A model generated the notes under the pieces. That model was not told where the DNA came from. It did no database searches and saw nothing but the letters and a program-made list of their open reading frames with translations. 64,000 bases of DNA from the NCBI GenBank assembly GCA_946415645.1, contig CAMKTJ010000005.1, positions 1 to 64,000 of the forward strand. Reading direction: 5' to 3'. The translations under genes and the position numbers were made by a program. Numbering within the stretch: position 1 is the first letter of the stretch; each line of letters starts with the position of its first letter. The DNA comes from an uncultured Prevotellaceae bacterium (GTDB lineage: Bacteria; Bacteroidota; Bacteroidia; Bacteroidales; Bacteroidaceae). Shown piece by piece: positions 1 through 7,180 of this stretch.

Positions 1-41
1 ACCACGCGGCCTTTTCTTACCAATTGTTGAATTGTAGGCAT
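1..41 (-). CDS. rpsL: 30S ribosomal protein S12, N-terminus only (cut by window edge)
   Basis: Only the first 13 complete codons lie in the window, read on the minus strand from the ATG at 41-39: M-P-T-I-Q-Q-L-V-R-K-G-R-V. This matches the conserved start of ribosomal protein S12 (x-P-T-I-x-Q-L-V-R-K), the decoding-centre protein of the small subunit. In most bacteria rpsL opens the str operon with rpsG and fusA, so that operon probably continues beyond position 1; this is inference. A TAnnTTTG box lies about 80 bases upstream. The identification rests on a short but distinctive stretch. Confidence 0.85.
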   Translation of the reverse strand, partial: MPTIQQLVRKGRV

Positions 42-122
42 TTTGTTTTTGTTTTATTATTATATATTATGTATTATAGTCAAAAATTTATCGGGACCGG
101 ACACTTTGTGCCAATCGGGGTG

Positions 123-130
123 CAAAGATA
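123..130 (-). promoter_or_regulatory. Candidate -7 box for rpsL
   Basis: On the minus strand this reads TATCTTTG, matching the Bacteroidetes sigma-ABfr -7 consensus TAnnTTTG. It would give a 5' leader of roughly 75 bases. At the usual 19-base distance the -33 position reads AATG, a poor match, so the call is tentative. Confidence 0.35.
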
Positions 131-257
131 TAAAGAATTTCCCATAATACATTCGCACGCGCACAAAAAAGCCCGAAAAATGTTGTAAAACATCTTACTT
201 TAACAATCTTTAGCATTTGTTTTTGCACAAAAGTAGCGGAAAGTGCAAAAGTAGAGC

Positions 258-314
258 CACCTAGAATTGCCTAGGAAAACCTAGGATTGCCCAGGAAAGC
301 CTAGGAGAACCTAG
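258..314. repeat. Degenerate CCTAGGAnAA tandem array
   Basis: About five imperfect units of 10-11 bases containing CCTAG(G/A) lie between rpsL and the small lipoprotein. It is one of several CTAG-rich clusters in the window. No coding potential is evident. Confidence 0.7.
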
Positions 315-319
315 AAACC

Positions 320-538
320 CTACAAGCTATCCTCCACTAGGGAATCCACCGCCAGGGTATCAGGCGCTAGTTCCTCATCTAATGTAGCAACGGTATCAAT
401 GAACAGAGAGTCCTCCTCTGCTACATCAGCCAGAGAGCTGGCCTTGTTGCCACAAGAGGCAAGGAGGAAGACCCACCCTAACCCTCCCGTCAGGGAGGGG
501 ACAATGGCATTCTTTAGTATGGTGTTTATTCTTTTCAT
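320..538 (-). CDS. Small lipoprotein, 72 aa, function unknown
   Basis: The start is placed at MKRINTILKN (538), because codons farther upstream only read through a CTAG repeat (Thr-Ser-Ile units) and are unlikely to be coding. Residues 1-28 form a signal peptide ending in the lipobox L-A-S-C, with lipidated Cys29. The remaining 43 residues are acidic, Ser/Leu/Asp-rich and without a recognisable domain. The signal peptide overlaps a GC-rich hairpin repeat, and the same start and signal cassette occurs in the DUF5119 gene at 7181 and partly in the giant gene at 17880. It could be a genuine short lipoprotein or the decayed stub of a longer gene whose 5' end was copied. No function is assigned. 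Confidence 0.5.
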   Translation of the reverse strand: MKRINTILKNAIVPSLTGGLGWVFLLASCGNKASSLADVAEEDSLFIDTVATLDEELAPDTLAVDSLVEDSL

Positions 539-544
539 TTCTTT

Positions 545-622
545 TTTCTTTCTAGTTCTGCTAGTTCTGCTAGTTAGACTAGTTATACTAGTTATACTAG
601 TTATACTAGTCCATCTAGTTCC
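545..622. repeat. CTAG-rich 9-base tandem repeat (TAGTTATAC type)
   Basis: About eight units of 9 bases (GTTCTGCTA, GTTAGACTA and three GTTATACTA-type units) lie immediately upstream of the small lipoprotein start. Similar CTAG arrays precede the genes at 7181 and 17880 and flank 56636-59515. The array would lie in the 5' leader or promoter of the lipoprotein. Confidence 0.8.
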
Positions 623-692
623 GCTAACCACTAACCGCTAACCACTAACCGCTAACCACTAACCGCTAACCGCTAACCACTAACCACTAACC
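623..692. repeat. Heptamer tandem repeat GCTAACC/ACTAACC, 10 units
   Basis: Ten consecutive 7-base units alternate between GCTAACC and ACTAACC. The reverse complement (GGTTAGC/GGTTAGT) forms shorter arrays near 5318, 8439, 14288, 16055, 17780 and 59518. It is not coding and has no spacers, so it is a simple microsatellite rather than CRISPR. Confidence 0.9.
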
Positions 693-710
693 GCCCCATA
701 GGGGCAGGGG

Positions 711-1562
711 CTACTTTTCAAAATTCCTGGAGGCGAAGGGCAATGCCATCCTTAGTGACTCATGCCAATATTCCCAGTTGTGAACGCCATTGCGGACACG
801 CAATTCATCTTTGATACGGGCGTCACGCATCAATTGGTGAAGACGGACGGTCAGGTCAAACAGGAAGTCATCGTCGCCACAGTCAAAGAACCACTTTACC
901 GTACGCAGTTGCTTCTTGGCCTCTTCATTTGCCTGTTCAATAAAACGCAAGGCAGAATGCTGCTTTACAGCCTCGCAGACATAGTAGCGCTTATCCTTTT
1001 CCTGACCAGGACCTACGTTGTCATCCTGGTTGTCGAGCCAGGCACTCATAGCATAGCAGCTGCTGAACATATCGGGGTGACGCTGGCAATATACGGTACT
1101 ACCGCCACCGCCCATAGAAAGGCCCATAACGGCACGGTGTCCCTTGTCGCCTACACCCCGGTATCTCTTCTCTACTGCGGGAATGAATTCCTGAAAGAAA
1201 AAGTCCTCATAATTCCATCCTGGCATATTGAAGTAGCCATTCCAGGTGTTATGTGTATCCGGACCGCCAGCATTAGGCATGACAATAATCATCTCGCGGG
1301 CATCACCTGACTCTATCAGCTCATCTGCCACGTCCTGCATACGGCCCCTGTCGCGCCAGGCACGGTAGTCGTCGGTCAGGCCATGCAACAGGTACACTAC
1401 GGGATACTGTTTGGTGCTATGCTCAAACCCGTTGGGGAGATAGATGTTATACACCACTTTCTCACCCAACACTTTGCTGTATACTGTGTCGGTTTTTATT
1501 CTGCCAGCCTGAGAGGTCAGGGCAATGGCCAGAAACAACATAAGACTGAGAATCTTTTTCAT
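711..1562 (-). CDS. Secreted esterase of the esterase D / feruloyl-esterase-like family
   Basis: This 283-residue alpha/beta hydrolase has a signal peptide (residues 1-19, ending S-Q-A-G), so it is probably exported. Motifs in order are the oxyanion region L-L-H-G-L (58-62), the nucleophile elbow G-L-S-M-G with Ser149, acidic candidates in C-G-D-D-D-F (228-233), and the catalytic His261 in G-V-H-N-W. This arrangement fits the PF00756 'putative esterase' family, whose Bacteroidales members include acyl and feruloyl esterases acting on plant polysaccharides. The exact substrate cannot be told from sequence. Length is normal for a single-domain member. It is followed by repeats and preceded by 240 bases without a clear promoter. 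It is probably monocistronic. Confidence 0.9.
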   Translation of the reverse strand: MKKILSLMLFLAIALTSQAGRIKTDTVYSKVLGEKVVYNIYLPNGFEHSTKQYPVVYLLHGLTDDYRAWRDRGRMQDVADELIESGDAREMIIVMPNAGGPDTHNTWNGYFNMPGWNYEDFFFQEFIPAVEKRYRGVGDKGHRAVMGLSMGGGGSTVYCQRHPDMFSSCYAMSAWLDNQDDNVGPGQEKDKRYYVCEAVKQHSALRFIEQANEEAKKQLRTVKWFFDCGDDDFLFDLTVRLHQLMRDARIKDELRVRNGVHNWEYWHESLRMALPFASRNFEK

Positions 1563-1574
1563 AATATAATATTT

Positions 1575-1655
1575 ATTTAAGTTTCGGGAGTCATAAAATG
1601 AAGTAAAATAGGGAGTTATGCGCTTTGCGCAGGGAGTTAAGCCTGCAAGCAGGGG
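1575..1655 (-). repeat. Diverged copy of the hairpin module found in elements B and D
   Basis: The segment shares the framework TTTCGGGAGT-ATAAAAT-GGGAGTTA-GGGAGTTAAG with the reverse complement of 4921-5060 and 30295-30433. The two hairpins set in that framework differ completely in sequence yet remain hairpins: TGCGC-TTT-GCGCA here versus GCCAGC-GTT-GCTGGC there, and CCTGC-AA-GCAGG versus CAC-TTC-GTG. It lies in the leader of the esterase gene. Confidence 0.6.
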
Positions 1656-1804
1656 CTCTTGGTATCCCGATTCCGGGAAACATTCCAGTTCCCCTGCTAT
1701 TGATTCAATTCTATGAACAATCTTTATTGCGGTTGCGATGCCATAATTAACAACTCCTTATATATAAAGCTTTCTACGGGCATTTTTTGCCTTGCCAGTC
1801 CATA

Positions 1805-2164
1805 CTACTGTAGCCATTGGAATTCCCTCTTCAGTTCTTCGCGCACTTCTGCTTCGGTTTGGTACTCCCCACGAAGATACTGTTGATGCGATTCGTTAAT
1901 ACGAGAATGAAGTTCCTCAAGAGTATAAGGCTCCAGATTACTGGTATCTTGGCGGTCCCACTCATCCTCTTCCTGCCTCTCCATCTCAACTTCTTCTGAT
2001 ATGTAGCGTAGGAGACACTGCTTGTCTTGGATACTCAAACTGCTAACCTGCGAGAGAAGTCCACTGTTTACCAGACTATCACTCATGCCGTAGGTCATTG
2101 CTATCTGTTCGCAAACCTTATCAACAGATTCTTTCTGTACTTTATAACGCTTACTTCTCATCAT
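1805..2164 (-). CDS. Antitoxin-like protein of unknown family, 119 aa
   Basis: This is a charged soluble protein with no signal peptide. The C-terminal part (about 78-117) has the pattern Y-T-x-E-E-L-x-x-R-I-x-E-S-x-x-x-x-x-x-G-E-x-x-T-E-A-E-V-R-E-E-L, reminiscent of the tail of addiction-module antitoxins and 'addiction module component' proteins. The N-terminal half is helical, with no recognised motif. No toxin gene lies next to it: the neighbour on one side is the esterase (240 bases away) and on the other a divergent metallophosphatase, so a toxin-antitoxin role is unproven. A promoter matching the Bacteroidetes consensus lies just upstream (2181-2212), which supports expression. The second Met (2161) is an equally possible start. 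Confidence 0.6.
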   Translation of the reverse strand: MMRSKRYKVQKESVDKVCEQIAMTYGMSDSLVNSGLLSQVSSLSIQDKQCLLRYISEEVEMERQEEDEWDRQDTSNLEPYTLEELHSRINESHQQYLRGEYQTEAEVREELKREFQWLQ

Positions 2165-2180
2165 TTCAATTTTTTCTCCA

Positions 2181-2212
2181 CAAAATTAGTGGTTTTAGGT
2201 TAGATGGACAAA
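2181..2212 (-). promoter_or_regulatory. Bacteroidetes-type promoter for the antitoxin-like gene
   Basis: On the minus strand this reads TTTG, 20 bases, TAATTTTG, matching the -33/-7 consensus with one extra spacer base. It would start transcription about 10 bases before the ATG at 2164, giving a very short leader. It is divergent from the promoter at 2228-2258, with 15 bases between the two. Confidence 0.6.
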
Positions 2213-2227
2213 TAATTGACCTGTTTG

Positions 2228-2258
2228 TTTGTGTTTTCATTTAAAATGCATAACTTTG
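2228..2258 (+). promoter_or_regulatory. Bacteroidetes-type promoter for the metallophosphatase
   Basis: TTTG (2228-2231), a 19-base spacer and TAACTTTG (2251-2258) match the Bacteroidetes consensus exactly. The predicted start near 2265 leaves a leader of about 55 bases before the ATG at 2321. Confidence 0.75.
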
Positions 2259-2320
2259 GCCTTGAAAGTGAAGAATGAAGAGTGGAGAATTTCACTAACC
2301 GCTAACCGAAACAGAAAAAC

Positions 2321-3448
2321 ATGAACAGAAGAGACTTTCTGACACTCTCGGCAACAGGAATCGTGGGCCTTGGCCTCAGCTCCTTCCCGCTACCAATCTG
2401 GGCAAGGGGGAAAGGGGACAAGGAGTATTCCGTCATCCTTTTGGGTGACACGCATTTCGACGTTGACCCGCCCTCCGTGTACCATGCCGATTATCTGAAA
2501 AAAGAGGCAGAGAAAATCAGCAAGGCCCGTGTAGCCGAGTTTACCCGTAACGGAGAGATGTGGAAAGACCGCTGCCCCAGGCTGATGCGGCGAGCCAGCC
2601 TATTGGTAAAAGACAACACCAAGATGGTGCTGCAGATGGGCGACCTCATCCAGGGCGATTGCGACAATGCCGGAACGCACAAGAAGATGCTCTCCGATGC
2701 ACTGGAACGCATAAAGGGCGAGTTCAAGGGATTGCCTTTTGTGACTGTTGTGGGTAACCATGATATACGTGGCATTGATGCCAAGGAGACTTACCACCAG
2801 TATATGCCCATGCGTATGTCGGAGGAATTGAAGAAGTCCATCACTAAGACTACATTCGGTTTTAACATTGGAGACGACGCCTATATTGCCATAGATTTCA
2901 ACGACCCAGACGACGCAGAGATAGAGCGCCTGCTGAATGAGACGAAAGGGGCACGCCACACCTTTATCATGACACACGGTCCCGTCTTCCCGGCAGACAT
3001 CTCAAGTTGTCGCTGGATATTCCACGGTGGTGCTTCAGCGGCTGAGACTGAGGCACGTCGACACTTCCGCCAAGCCTTTGCCAAGCGCAATGCCATAGTG
3101 TTGTGCGGACATATCCATACCACCGACTTTATGGACTGGTACGGAGATGGCGGGCGCATCACCCAGATGACCATGAGCAGCGTCTGGACCTCAGAGAAGC
3201 AGAAGAAATACGAGGTCCGCTCTGAAGGTGCCGAGAATTATGGTATGTTACGCGAGAACAGAAGGCTGAAGGGAGAAGATCTGAAGGATGAGCGTGCGCT
3301 CTTTGACGAATATCGCCCAGGTATCCGTCAGCACACCAACTCTACATCGCAGGGGTCCTACAAACTGAATGTCGGCAAGAAGCACGTCACCATCGACTTC
3401 TATGCCGGTGATTCCCGAGAACTGTCACACCGGTTTGTGATAAGATAA
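2321..3448 (+). CDS. Exported calcineurin-like metallophosphatase
   Basis: The 375-residue protein starts with a twin-arginine-like signal (M-N-R-R-D-F-L, then a hydrophobic stretch to about residue 28). The metal-binding blocks of the calcineurin-like phosphoesterase fold appear in order: G-D-T-H (42-45), G-D-L (107-109), G-N-H-D (145-148), T-H-G (218-220) and G-H-I-H (263-266). All expected metal ligands are present, so it should be active as a two-metal phosphomonoesterase or phosphodiesterase outside the cytoplasm. The substrate is unknown. It has its own consensus promoter and is followed by repeat element A. Length fits the family; nothing suggests truncation. Confidence 0.9.
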   Translation: MNRRDFLTLSATGIVGLGLSSFPLPIWARGKGDKEYSVILLGDTHFDVDPPSVYHADYLKKEAEKISKARVAEFTRNGEMWKDRCPRLMRRASLLVKDNTKMVLQMGDLIQGDCDNAGTHKKMLSDALERIKGEFKGLPFVTVVGNHDIRGIDAKETYHQYMPMRMSEELKKSITKTTFGFNIGDDAYIAIDFNDPDDAEIERLLNETKGARHTFIMTHGPVFPADISSCRWIFHGGASAAETEARRHFRQAFAKRNAIVLCGHIHTTDFMDWYGDGGRITQMTMSSVWTSEKQKKYEVRSEGAENYGMLRENRRLKGEDLKDERALFDEYRPGIRQHTNSTSQGSYKLNVGKKHVTIDFYAGDSRELSHRFVIR

Positions 3449-3550
3449 CCCCTCTCCAACTCCCCCGAGGGGGAGAGAAGAAATTGATTTATTGAAATAA
3501 TGTCACACAGATTCAACGTAAACGATAACGTAAACGAAAACTATTTAACC

Positions 3551-4011
3551 TCACACAGATCCCACAGATCTAAAGAGATTTTATGATTGCGCCTGATGCC
3601 AAGTCTCTCTTTTCAGAGAGCCATTGATGTCTTATTTACAGCATGAGCTTATAAGAACAAGCTCTTATCACTCATACCGCAAATAAACCATCACCCCATC
3701 CATAATGGGGTTAGCATCAAACACAATCAATTGAGATTATATCTTTCTCTGATTTGTAAAGCTAGAGTCTAAGGCCTAAAGCCTATAGTCTATTATCTGT
3801 GGGGATGAATTTGGTTTTAAGGGATGGTGAAGTCATGACAATGACTGGTGATGGGGTTTAGGATTGGACGTTAAAAGCTGGCTTTTATAAGTACAAGCAT
3901 AAAGCACAGCACATAAGGGATTACAGAGTAATACCTGCCAACCCTTAAAAGCAAACGCGTGGGCAGAAAATCTATTTAGATCTGTGAGATTTCTTGCCGT
4001 AAGGCATAGGA
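3551..4011. repeat. Structured intergenic repeat element, copy A
   Basis: It begins TCACACAGATC and ends near TTAGATCTGTGAGAT...GCATAGGA, so the ends are inverted relative to each other. The left arm (about 180 bases) and the reverse complement of the right arm are themselves related: both contain CACAGATCTAAA, TTATAA...AGCT(T/C)TTAAC/TTATC and CATCACC. The left arm holds hairpins CTCTC/GAGAG (near 3603-3620), ATGAG/CTCAT with inner TAAGA/TCTTA (near 3643-3675) and CCCCAT/ATGGGG. The right arm holds AGTCAT-GACA-ATGACT and TTAAAAGC/GCTTTTATAA. There is no ORF. It fills the gap between the metallophosphatase and the CBM9-like gene. Copies B, C and D are listed separately. Confidence 0.8.
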
Positions 4012-4069
4012 TGTACAATAGTTGACAGGTGAGAAATGGCAATTAAAAATTATGAATTAATATAAGAGT

Positions 4070-4720
4070 ATGAATTGTATTGACATCAAAAAGATCAGCG
4101 TGGCTGATGTTACAGCAAAGGAGATTCCTGCTGTACTGAAAGAGAATAAAATTTTTTACAACAAGGTAGAAAACGTCAACTGGCCTAAGGAGTTTCCTTA
4201 TTGTCCCAAGATGGAGTTTGGCATTGCCCATACTGATGACGCCTTCTTGATTCACTACCGTGTAGAGGAGCAGAGCATCAGGGCTGTTGCTCAGAAAGAT
4301 TGCGACAATGTATGGGAGGATTCTTGTGCTGAGTTCTTCATCAGCCCTGCGGGTGACGGACTCTATTATAACATTGAGTGCAACTGTGCCGGCACGCTTT
4401 TGGTAGGTGCAGGAGAAGGTCGCAACAACCGCCAGCTGGCAGCTCCCGAGGTCACCAAACAGATAGACCGCTGGACTACGCTGGGACGCACACCTTTCGA
4501 TACCAAGGAACAGCCTACAGCATGGGAACTGGCATTGCGTATCCCCTATAGTGTGTTCTTCCGTCACAATATCACCAGCCTGGACGGCCTTACACTCAGG
4601 GGCAATGTCTACAAGTGTGGCGACAAGCTGCCCGTCCCCCACTTCATCAGCTGGAATCCCATAGGCACCCCCACCCCCGACTTCCATTGTCCCCAGTACT
4701 TTGGAGAGTTTACACTTTAA
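4070..4720 (+). CDS. CBM9-like carbohydrate-binding protein
   Basis: The 216-residue protein resembles family 9 carbohydrate-binding (CBM9_2 / DOMON-like) domains. It has an N-terminal segment ending N-W-P-K-E-F-P-Y, then the beta-sandwich signature W-E-D-S-C-A-E-F-F-I-S (about 95-105), Y-Y-N-I-E-C-N, W-E-L-A-L-R-I-P-Y, L-R-G-N-V-Y-K-C-G-D and a C-terminal W-N-P-I...F-H-C-P-Q-Y-F-G. No signal peptide is visible, so it is predicted to stay in the cytoplasm unless the start is wrong. In Bacteroidales such stand-alone domains are widespread and their ligand is usually untested. The gene sits alone, bracketed by repeat elements A (ends 58 bases upstream) and B (starts 3 bases after the stop). Confidence 0.8.
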   Translation: MNCIDIKKISVADVTAKEIPAVLKENKIFYNKVENVNWPKEFPYCPKMEFGIAHTDDAFLIHYRVEEQSIRAVAQKDCDNVWEDSCAEFFISPAGDGLYYNIECNCAGTLLVGAGEGRNNRQLAAPEVTKQIDRWTTLGRTPFDTKEQPTAWELALRIPYSVFFRHNITSLDGLTLRGNVYKCGDKLPVPHFISWNPIGTPTPDFHCPQYFGEFTL

Positions 4721-4723
4721 TTC

Positions 4724-5308
4724 TCACACAGATCTCACAGATCTAAAGAGATTTTTATGATTGAATTTGATGCCAAGTCTCTCTTTTCAGAGAGCCATTG
4801 ATGTCTTATTTCCTATATGGGCTTATAAAAACAAGCTTTTAACGCCCATTCAGCAAATAAACCATCACCCCATCCATAATGGGGTTGCATCAAACACAAT
4901 CAAATAGAAATCGCTACGCTCATGGAAGTTATAAAAGGACAATACCATAAAAGCCAACAGCACCCAAAGCTATCGTCCAGCACGAAGTGCTTAACTTCCA
5001 GCCAGCAACGCTGGCGTAACTCCCTATTTAACTCCATTTTATAACTCCCGAAAGTTAAATTAGTGATAGATATCTGTGGGGATGGATTTGGTTTTAAGGG
5101 ATGGTGAGGTCATGACAATGACTGGTGATGGGATTTAGGATTGGACGTTAAAAGCTAGCTTTTATAAGTACAAGGCTAAGGCCCGGCACGCAAGGGATTA
5201 CAGAGTAATACCGCCCAGTCCTTAAAAGCAAACGCGTGGGCAGAAAATCTATTTAGATCTGTGGGATTTCTTGCCGCAAGGCATAGGAGATAAATATTCT
5301 GTGTGAGA
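4724..5308. repeat. Structured intergenic repeat element, copy B
   Basis: It has the same architecture as copy A, with complete inverted ends TCACACAGATC...GATCTGTGGGAT...TCTGTGTGAGA. The second left-arm hairpin is ATGGG/CCCAT with inner TAAAA/TTTTA, whereas copy A has ATGAG/CTCAT with TAAGA/TCTTA, so both stems change on both sides. Its centre carries a 139-base module (about 4921-5059) that is identical in copy D (30295-30433). It starts 3 bases after the CBM9-like stop codon. Confidence 0.85.
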
Positions 5309-5461
5309 ATAAAAGTGGTTAGCAGTTAGCGGTTAGCGAGAATACTATTAAGCAACTAAGCTATTAAGCTCATAAACTACTAAGCTACTAACCCAATTAC
5401 CCCCCATTTTTAACAAAATTCAACAAATTCACACATTTTTTGCATTTTTTTGCTTGCGTAC
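5309..5461. other. Repeat-rich spacer ahead of the pilus locus
   Basis: This stretch holds GGTTAGC-type heptamers (about 5318-5339) and a degenerate AAGCTACTAAGCTATTAAGC array (about 5345-5392). The array resembles one inside elements E, F and G. No gene is seen. Confidence 0.6.
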
Positions 5462-5492
5462 ATTGTTATTATAAAAAAAAGCCATACCTTTG
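5462..5492 (+). promoter_or_regulatory. Bacteroidetes-type promoter of the pilus locus
   Basis: ATTG (5462-5465), exactly 19 bases, then TACCTTTG (5485-5492). Predicted start is near 5499, leaving a leader of about 65 bases with AAACTAA-type repeats. It is the only strong consensus promoter found upstream of the DUF3575, DUF5119 and fimbrillin genes, so it may drive at least the first two. Confidence 0.75.
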
Positions 5493-5564
5493 TCATAGCT
5501 AATGAAGACAGAAGCTAAACTAAACTAAGTTAAACTAAGCCAAACTGACTAAACTAAGGCTATC

Positions 5565-7097
5565 ATGACAAACAAAAAGCGACTGACATATGTTAGGAAG
5601 CACCGTCTTACTATTGGATCCCCAGCTTTGCTGACGGGGCTTATAGTTGTTTTGTGCCTGCTTTTAGCTCATCCGCTCTTGGTTTCGTCAGCAACTCCCC
5701 GCTACCCCACCTCGCAGATTGACAGCACCTTCTACGGTCACTACCCCTTTATACGCTTTATTGATGCGCAGGAGGATGCCGCTCTGATACGTCTCTCTGA
5801 CCAGGAGTTCCTGGACAAAGCCGGCAAGGTGGTCTTCAAAGTCAACACCTATGACACCTTTACCAACGACTCGCTCTTGCAGTTGTTGGAAAAGGAGATT
5901 ATCCCACGCATCAACAAGGATTCCCTGCGTCTGCGTCGTCTTATCGTGCGTGGAGCGGCTTCTCCCGAAGGCTCTGTACCCAACAACCGTATGTTGGGTC
6001 GTCGTCGTACGGAGACGCTGTCTCTTTTTTTACGCGCACACCTGAGCGTACCCGTAGACGAGCAGAGCCTCTCTACCGAGGTAGTCACTGAGGACTACCG
6101 CCTCATGCTGGCCATGATGCAGCGTGCTGGCGATCCTGCCTTAGGTATCGTGCGAAGCCTCTGCGACCAGCACCTGCCCCGCTATGAGTACACCATCCTG
6201 AAGCGCAAGCTACAGCAACTGCAGGGCGGAACACTCTGGCGTCACCTGCAGAAGGAATACTTTGCCGAGCTCCGCGCTGCCCGCGTGGTGCTGGTGTTTG
6301 AGAGGCCTACCCCTAGCCCCTCCCAAAGGGAAGGGGAGATAATTCCGGAAGAGGCAGAGATTCCTGAAACTCCAGAAACTCCGGTACAGCAGCCATCGCT
6401 GCTGCGCATCCCTCGCAGAGAGGTGCTGGCAGTTAAGACCAATATGCTGCTGTACGGTGTATATATGCCCAGTGGCTATAACCGCTGGTGCCCCATCCCC
6501 AACGTAGCCGTTGAGGTATTCCCCTTGCATGGGCACTTTACCTATGGTGCTTCTATCGACTTCCCCTGGTGGAGAGATTACTGGGGTCACAAATACTTTG
6601 AGGTGCGCAACTACCAGGCAGAGGCACGTTACTACTTCCGCTCTGGCGATGTCAGACTGCGCGAGCCAGGCGAGGGCATTGCCTTCCGTGGCTGGTACGT
6701 ACAGGGCTATGCCCATGCCACCATGTTCTGTATCTGCTTCGACAGGGACCGTGGTTGGAAGGGAGAGGCCTTAGGTGCCGGCTTAGGTGCAGGTTATGTG
6801 ATGCCACTGGGCAAGAAGAGTCACTGGCGACTGGAGTTCAGCCTCCAGGCCGGCTTCCTATACGGCGGCTACGACCCCTTCCAGTTTGAGAATCCTGTAA
6901 ACCCCAACTACCAGGACCACCTCTACTACTATAAGTGGACAGGCAAGCCCCAGGACTTCAAGCGCCGTCAGTACCGCTTCAGCTGGCTAGGCCCCACCCG
7001 CGTGGGCATCACCCTCGGCTACGACCTCCTCTACCTGAGGTGGAAGAAGAAAGGCGTAAGTTTTCGGAACCACGAAAAAGTGAAGAGTGAAGAGTGA
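5565..7097 (+). CDS. OmpA-like / DUF3575 outer-membrane protein of a type V pilus locus
   Basis: The 510-residue protein has a long basic N-terminus and a signal/anchor segment (about 20-43). Residues about 95-245 resemble an OmpA-like domain (L-I-V-R-G-A-A-S-P-E-G...N-R-M-L-G-R-R-R-T). Residues about 285-495 match DUF3575, a predicted beta-barrel (T-N-M-L-L-Y-G...P-N-V-A-V-E-V, G-L-G-A-G-Y-V, G-Y-D-L-L-Y-L-R-W). DUF3575 genes commonly open Bacteroidales fimbrillin loci together with DUF5119 genes, as here. Between the domains, about 6307-6345 encodes P-T-P-S-P-S-Q-R-E-G-E, an in-frame copy of the GC-rich intergenic hairpin repeat. The last residues (K-V-K-S-E-E) derive from GAAGAGT repeats. 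A role in pilus assembly or anchoring is inferred from context. Confidence 0.85.
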   Translation: MTNKKRLTYVRKHRLTIGSPALLTGLIVVLCLLLAHPLLVSSATPRYPTSQIDSTFYGHYPFIRFIDAQEDAALIRLSDQEFLDKAGKVVFKVNTYDTFTNDSLLQLLEKEIIPRINKDSLRLRRLIVRGAASPEGSVPNNRMLGRRRTETLSLFLRAHLSVPVDEQSLSTEVVTEDYRLMLAMMQRAGDPALGIVRSLCDQHLPRYEYTILKRKLQQLQGGTLWRHLQKEYFAELRAARVVLVFERPTPSPSQREGEIIPEEAEIPETPETPVQQPSLLRIPRREVLAVKTNMLLYGVYMPSGYNRWCPIPNVAVEVFPLHGHFTYGASIDFPWWRDYWGHKYFEVRNYQAEARYYFRSGDVRLREPGEGIAFRGWYVQGYAHATMFCICFDRDRGWKGEALGAGLGAGYVMPLGKKSHWRLEFSLQAGFLYGGYDPFQFENPVNPNYQDHLYYYKWTGKPQDFKRRQYRFSWLGPTRVGITLGYDLLYLRWKKKGVSFRNHEKVKSEE

Positions 7098-7110
7098 AAA
7101 ATGAAGAATC

Positions 7111-7160
7111 CTAGATAGGCTAGCCGGGCTAGCCGGGCTAGAAAGACTAGTGAAACTAGC
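7111..7160. repeat. CTAG-rich array upstream of the DUF5119 gene
   Basis: Units of about 9-10 bases (CTAGATAGG, CTAGCCGGG twice, CTAGAAAGA, CTAGTGAAA) lie between the DUF3575 stop and the next start. The end of the array and the following AGAAAGAAACAGAA leader are shared with the upstream sequence of the lipoprotein at 538 and the giant gene at 17880. Confidence 0.8.
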
Positions 7161-7180
7161 AGAACCAGAAAGAAACAGAA

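Noticed and set aside
399-641. Plus-strand frame (80 codons) over the small lipoprotein
   Set aside because: Its Leu/Val-rich end is only the translation of the CTAG repeat.
623-692. Possible CRISPR array
   Set aside because: Units are 7 bases and contiguous with no spacers, and no cas genes are present.
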